From the NCBI GenBank assembly GCA_947629075.1, contig CANRCI010000058.1, forward strand, positions 1 through 8,194: 8,194 nt of DNA, written 5' to 3'. The number at the start of each line of letters is the position of its first letter. Position 1 is the first letter of the stretch. Made by a program: the position numbers and the translations under genes. Below are positions 4,870-8,194 of the stretch, piece by piece. The notes below the pieces were generated by a model. It was not told where the DNA came from and did not search any database. It saw only the letters and a program-made list of their open reading frames with translations. The stretch comes from an uncultured Bacilli bacterium (GTDB lineage Bacteria > Bacillota_I > Bacilli_A > RF39 > UBA660).

Positions 4870-7298
4870 CTTATGACTTCAATAATATTGGCTTTTCTAA
4901 TTTTTCTAGTAGCAAAATACATACTTACTATTATTATGGCAAAGACACCAATAATTGATAAGAACAAATACATAAATGGATAAGGAAGTACCTCATCACC
5001 AAATATGTTCGATATCGCCATTAGGAATATCAAAATATTAGAAATTAATTGCCCAAATATTAATGAATCGAATGCTAAAACACATCCCTCATACAATAAT
5101 AATTTATTAAATCCTTTATTAGATAATCCAATGCTCTTCAAATTAGCGAATTCTCTTCTTCGCAAATTCATATTTGTATAAATCGTATTTACAACGTTAG
5201 ATACTGCAATTAATATGATAAATCCCATAAAAGTATAGATAGCCAAAACTATAACATTACATATCAAAACGTCTTGATGAACTTCTTTTCGACCATTATT
5301 ATTGTAATCTAACTCTTCGTATTTATCATCTAGAGCTGAAAGTTTTTTATCGAGTTCCATATACTGTTTTTCTGAATCTAGAAGAATGGCCTTACTAGTT
5401 CCCAAACTGTGATAAAGATGATTTTGAATATCGTAATATTTATCTTCACTTACAAAAATCGAATCATTGGTAGTAAGTCCAAAGTCGTATAAATTATCTT
5501 TATCCATAAAATAGATATTATCAAGAGTATAACTAGTATCCAAAGTATCGGCTTCAGGATTGTTATTGGCATACAAAGTTATTTGATCAACGTCTCGATA
5601 TTTTTGAATCACTCTGTCTTCGACGTAATTACTATCCGACTTATCAATGTGATATTTACTTACGAATACTTCTTTATCAGTCTTGTAATATTTTTTTAAT
5701 TTAGAATAATTGTGCTCATCTAATGCTATTACAAAGACAAACCTAGTATCGTCGTGAGAACGAATTTTACTTACATAATCATCAGTAAATACTCCTTCAG
5801 TAATAGGAATTTCGGCGAATGTCGACATATTTATCAAATAGTCATCAACTTCGGGATAAGAAAGTATTTCACGGATAATTTTTTCTGTATTTTTAGTCGG
5901 TTCGATACCTAGAGTAATCGGATACTTATCAAGAACTATATTATTTTTTATCTGATATACAAAGTAATTTACAAAGTTACCGATTATCATGAATAATACG
6001 ACGCTTATGATAATGGATATCTTCGCACTTCGATATCTTTTGGAATCGCGTGAAACGTTATTACTAGCCATTACCCATTCAATGCCAAATAACTTTAATT
6101 TGAGATTGCTAGTCTTATGCTTTTTATTTTTAACTTTAAAATTTTTGTCCATCTTGATAGCAGCCATTGGACTTTGGCGACTTGCCCTGATAGCTGGAAC
6201 TAGAGCTGATATAAAAATCATAATGAGTGAGAATATAAATGAGAAGAATATATATTCAGGATATATAGCAAAAACATATCCAAAATCGACACCGATGTCA
6301 TGAATCATATTAAAAATAGCAGTTTGAGCTAAATAGATTGTAGAAATACTCAATACCATACCAATTGGTACAGTAATTAGAGCTATAACTAAAGCCTCTA
6401 AAAAGACTAATTTAAAAAGATCACTTTTTTTAGCTCCGACACTGCGCAAAATTCCAAACGATTTACTTCTCTCAGAAATCGAAATAGAAAAAGCATTGTA
6501 AATTGCTAATGAAGAAAATAATGCCAATACTCCTAAAGCAATTGAAAGCCAAAGATGAGCTCTATTCGAAAACTCATCACTTCCAACTCCAAACAACATT
6601 AAATAGTTAATGTTTAATCTTTCGTTTTCGTATTGGTCGATCTGATCACTTCTAAGCGTTCTTCTCTTAAAACCAAAATCTTTAGAGATTTCATAGGTCA
6701 ACTCTACAGATTTACTCATATCTTTATAATAGACATAACTTATCGATGGATAATTTAAACTACTTTTAGTATAAAGGATAGTATCATAATATCCCTCATC
6801 ATAATCGTAATGATCAAAATCACTTATCTCGTAGACTCCTACAACTTTTCTAGGTATAGCTCCAATATTTATACTGTCACCCATCTTTTCTTTATTACCT
6901 AAAAGATGTTTAGGAATAATTACTTCATTTTCATCTTTTGGCAACCTACCATCCGATAGAGTGAAATTATCTTCATAAGAAAAATCAGCACTTTTTAAAG
7001 TGTATTCTACTGCATCATCTTGATAAGTGGCGATAGTTTTTACATCGATAACTTTCTCAATATTTTTGTTTTTATTTAAGCGTTCTGAAAAATCGCTAAC
7101 CGATAGGTCATTGGTAAAAGCTGCATGGTAATCACCGGAAGTTGCCACAGTATATCTGAGTTCATTTTCTCTAATGCTCGATGCTAAAATTCCTACTCCA
7201 AACATCAAAATTACAGCAAGCAATGTTCCAATAATGGTAACTAGTGTTCTTACTTTATTCTCTTTTAAATTTTTTATAACTAATTTAAATAATATCAT
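4854..7298 (-). CDS. ABC transporter permease with two FtsX-like modules
   Basis: An 814-residue membrane protein with about eight predicted membrane segments: roughly 17-40, 248-270, 300-325, 347-371, 426-449, 677-702, 735-762 and 775-796. Two large extracytoplasmic domains lie at about 41-245 (MacB-PCD-like position) and 450-675. Each half ends in an FtsX module; the coupling-helix motif is ERSKSFGILRSVGAKKSDLF near 276-295 in the first and RRREFANLKSIGLSNKGF near 713-730 in the second. Such duplicated permeases work with a LolD/MacB-type ATPase, one polypeptide supplying both membrane halves, and act by mechanotransmission or export of lipids, peptides or lipoproteins rather than classic import. 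The substrate is not readable. The topology differs from BceB (ten segments, one large domain), so a bacitracin-type role is not supported. The ATG overlaps the ATPase end by 14 bases, with GAGGT (7311-7307) eight bases upstream inside that gene. The stop is TAG. Confidence 0.92.
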   Translation of the reverse strand: MILFKLVIKNLKENKVRTLVTIIGTLLAVILMFGVGILASSIRENELRYTVATSGDYHAAFTNDLSVSDFSERLNKNKNIEKVIDVKTIATYQDDAVEYTLKSADFSYEDNFTLSDGRLPKDENEVIIPKHLLGNKEKMGDSINIGAIPRKVVGVYEISDFDHYDYDEGYYDTILYTKSSLNYPSISYVYYKDMSKSVELTYEISKDFGFKRRTLRSDQIDQYENERLNINYLMLFGVGSDEFSNRAHLWLSIALGVLALFSSLAIYNAFSISISERSKSFGILRSVGAKKSDLFKLVFLEALVIALITVPIGMVLSISTIYLAQTAIFNMIHDIGVDFGYVFAIYPEYIFFSFIFSLIMIFISALVPAIRASRQSPMAAIKMDKNFKVKNKKHKTSNLKLKLFGIEWVMASNNVSRDSKRYRSAKISIIISVVLFMIIGNFVNYFVYQIKNNIVLDKYPITLGIEPTKNTEKIIREILSYPEVDDYLINMSTFAEIPITEGVFTDDYVSKIRSHDDTRFVFVIALDEHNYSKLKKYYKTDKEVFVSKYHIDKSDSNYVEDRVIQKYRDVDQITLYANNNPEADTLDTSYTLDNIYFMDKDNLYDFGLTTNDSIFVSEDKYYDIQNHLYHSLGTSKAILLDSEKQYMELDKKLSALDDKYEELDYNNNGRKEVHQDVLICNVIVLAIYTFMGFIILIAVSNVVNTIYTNMNLRRREFANLKSIGLSNKGFNKLLLYEGCVLAFDSLIFGQLISNILIFLMAISNIFGDEVLPYPFMYLFLSIIGVFAIIIVSMYFATRKIRKANIIEVIRDENI

Positions 7299-7986
7299 GA
7301 TTCTCTACCTCACGCTTAACATCACTTACTATCTTTCCATCTTTTATCGTAATAATTCTTTTAGCGCGATTAGCAAGATTCAAATCATGTGTTACCATAA
7401 TTATTGTCTGTTTATATTTCTCGTTTAAAATACTAAATAAATTGATTATTTCTAAAGAATTAGCTGAATCCAAATTACCAGTTGCTTCATCAGCTAAAAC
7501 GATCGCTGGATGGGTCAATAAAGCCCTTAAAATGGCTACACGTTGTTGAGTTCCACCTGATAATTGATTAGGCAAAAAGGTTAGATACTCCTTCAATTTT
7601 AATATTTCCAAAAGTTCATTGAAAAATTGTTCATCTACTTTTTTCTTTCCTAGTAAAAGTGGTAACTTAGCATTTTCTTCGACATTAAGAATCGGTATTA
7701 AATTATAGAATTGGTAAATCAGTCCAACTTCTTCACGACGATATTTAGATAAATTCTTATCGTTTAATGTATATATATCCTGATTCTTGACAACTACTTT
7801 ACCACCGGTCGGTTTATCAACCCCACCAATTAAATGCAAAAGAGTACTTTTTCCACTTCCACTGGCACCTACTATAGCAACGAATTCACCTTCTTCGACA
7901 CTAAAACTGACATCATCTAAAGCTTTGACTAAAGTCTCTTTTTTACCATATTCCTTAACTAAATGTTCAACTGATAATATAGCCAT
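7285..7986 (-). CDS. ABC transporter ATP-binding protein, LolD/MacB-like
   Basis: A 233-residue single-domain ATPase with all key motifs: Walker A GASGSGKST (40-48), Q-loop Gln92 in YQFYNLIP, signature LSGGTQQR (142-149), Walker B IVLADE (162-167) with catalytic Glu167, D-loop GNLD (170-173) and switch His200 in VTHD. The sequence from Q-loop to NVEENAKLPL is typical of the LolD/MacB/FtsE group that pairs with FtsX-fold permeases. The signature has Thr146 where this group usually has Gln. It should sit on the cytoplasmic face and power the permease encoded next, whose start overlaps its end by 14 bases. AGGAGG (7991-7996) is only four bases from the ATG at 7986, a short but workable spacing. 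No two-component regulator is visible beside it, unlike many antimicrobial-peptide ABC operons. Confidence 0.95.
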   Translation of the reverse strand: MAILSVEHLVKEYGKKETLVKALDDVSFSVEEGEFVAIVGASGSGKSTLLHLIGGVDKPTGGKVVVKNQDIYTLNDKNLSKYRREEVGLIYQFYNLIPILNVEENAKLPLLLGKKKVDEQFFNELLEILKLKEYLTFLPNQLSGGTQQRVAILRALLTHPAIVLADEATGNLDSANSLEIINLFSILNEKYKQTIIMVTHDLNLANRAKRIITIKDGKIVSDVKREVENHDII

Positions 7987-8005
7987 AAATCCTCCTATTC
8001 AGATA

Positions 8006-8030
8006 TGTAAGACATTCCTATTGTAAGACA
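8006..8030. repeat. 9-bp direct repeat at the start of the ABC operon
   Basis: TGTAAGACA occurs at 8006-8014 and again at 8022-8030, exact copies 16 bases apart (TGTCTTACA on the transcribed strand). The first copy met by polymerase lies directly after the probable -10 box (8036-8031) and covers the predicted start; the other lies in the leader before the ribosome site. Position suits a repressor or response-regulator operator; no known regulator motif is recognised. Confidence 0.6.
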
Positions 8031-8039
8031 ATAATATCA
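8031..8039 (-). promoter_or_regulatory. probable extended -10 box of the ABC operon
   Basis: TGA-TATTAT (8039 to 8031, minus strand) resembles the TGA-TATNAT boxes before the methyltransferase and mscL genes. The start would fall near 8024, leaving a leader of about 38 bases. A competing reading is -35 TTGTCT (8031-8026) with -10 TACATA 16 bases further on, which would start much closer to the gene. Confidence 0.45.
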
Positions 8040-8040
8040 T

Positions 8041-8067
8041 AAAAAAAATGAACTAGCAATTAGTTCA
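8041..8067 (-). terminator. second (tandem) intrinsic terminator after tRNA-Pro
   Basis: TGAACTA (8067-8061) and TAGTTCA (8055-8049) form a perfect 7-bp stem with a 5-base loop ATTGC, followed by eight T (8048-8041). It lies right behind the first terminator and just before the ABC operon promoter, so it insulates that operon from tRNA transcription. Confidence 0.75.
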
Positions 8068-8076
8068 AAACAAAAT

Positions 8077-8098
8077 AAAAAAATCCTTAAAAGGATTT
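8077..8098 (-). terminator. intrinsic terminator of the tRNA-Pro transcript
   Basis: AAATCCT (8098-8092) and AGGATTT (8087-8081) form a perfect 7-bp stem with the 4-base loop TTTA, followed by TTTT (8080-8077). It begins 11 bases after the tRNA 3' end. Confidence 0.75.
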
Positions 8099-8108
8099 AT
8101 TACAAATA

Positions 8109-8185
8109 TGGTCGAGAAGACAGGATTTGAACCTGCAACCCCCTGGTCCCAAACCAGGTGCTCTACCAAGTTGAGCCACTTCCCG
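8109..8185 (-). tRNA. tRNA-Pro, anticodon UGG
   Basis: The minus strand folds as a 77-base cloverleaf. The acceptor stem is CGGGAAG with CTTCTCG (one G-U pair), the D stem GCTC/GAGC, the anticodon stem CCTGG/CCAGG with loop TTTGGGA (anticodon TGG at 8151-8149), a 5-base variable loop, the T stem GCAGG/CCTGT with loop TTCAAAT, then discriminator A and an encoded CCA. The C1-G72 first pair is the usual proline identity feature. UGG can read all four proline codons by wobble. Confidence 0.97.
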
Positions 8186-8189
8186 ATAG

Positions 8190-8194
8190 TGGTG
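8190..8194 (-). tRNA. possible 3' end of an upstream tRNA (edge fragment)
   Basis: Five bases at the right edge read CACCA on the minus strand, ending four bases before tRNA-Pro. This fits a last acceptor base, discriminator A and encoded CCA of a preceding tRNA in a cluster. Five bases cannot prove it. Confidence 0.25.

Noticed and set aside
5989..6303. 104-codon plus-strand open frame inside the permease
   Set aside because: Antisense shadow of the permease; no ribosome site or recognisable domain.
7174..7428. 84-codon plus-strand open frame across the permease/ATPase junction
   Set aside because: Antisense to two well-supported genes.
4854..7986. BceAB-type bacitracin/antimicrobial-peptide resistance module
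   Set aside because: The permease has about eight membrane segments and two outside domains rather than ten and one, and no two-component system is adjacent.
452..7986. Mollicutes code with TGA as Trp
   Set aside because: All six complete genes are full length with TGG as Trp and no in-frame TGA, so the standard code is sufficient.
7787..8026. 79-codon plus-strand open frame over the ATPase start and promoter
   Set aside because: Antisense to the Walker A region; composition reflects the ATPase codons.
1..8194. CRISPR array, insertion sequence, prophage or riboswitch
   Set aside because: No spaced multi-copy repeats, transposase or integrase motifs, or long structured leaders were seen; all intergenic gaps are below about 130 bases.

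Overview
The window is AT-rich, and every gene in it reads on the minus strand, so transcription runs from high to low coordinates. Strong AGGAGG-type ribosome sites, short A/T-rich spacers, a pflB-pflA pair, a LolD/MacB-like ATPase with a large FtsX-type permease, and a tRNA-Pro with encoded CCA point to a low-GC Gram-positive (Bacillota) bacterium with a fermentative, anaerobic metabolism. The genus cannot be read from the sequence. An Erysipelotrichia- or Mollicutes-like relative is possible, but the genes use TGG for Trp and read through without in-frame TGA, so the standard bacterial code fits.

Layout in transcription order (right to left). At 8109-8185 is a tRNA-Pro(UGG), perhaps the last gene of a tRNA cluster, because 5 bases matching another tRNA 3' end (CACCA) sit at the window edge. 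Two tandem intrinsic terminators follow (8077-8098, 8041-8067). Next comes a two-gene ABC exporter-type operon: an ATPase (7285-7986) overlapping by 14 bases an 814-residue permease with two FtsX modules and two large extracytoplasmic domains (4854-7298). A 9-bp direct repeat lies at the probable transcription start of this operon. The permease stop codon is inside an intrinsic terminator, and that hairpin also contains the probable -35 box of the next gene, mscL (mechanosensitive channel, 4368-4805). mscL ends with its own terminator. A small membrane-anchored zinc-ribbon protein of unknown function follows (3531-4262).

The left half is the pyruvate formate-lyase operon. pflB (1177-3405) is followed by pflA (452-1177), overlapping by one base as TAATG. 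PflA uses S-adenosylmethionine and a [4Fe-4S] cluster to place the glycyl radical on PflB, which then cleaves pyruvate with CoA into acetyl-CoA and formate. A terminator overlaps the pflA stop. The last gene, at the left edge, is the N-terminal part of a class I SAM-dependent methyltransferase (1-394, cut by the window).

Most of the window is ordinary housekeeping or accessory content. I do not see a clearly new multi-gene system. The points worth a second look are candidate regulatory elements (the direct repeat before the ABC operon, the inverted repeat before pflB, the terminator/promoter overlap before mscL), the unassigned zinc-ribbon membrane protein, and the ABC exporter of unknown substrate.
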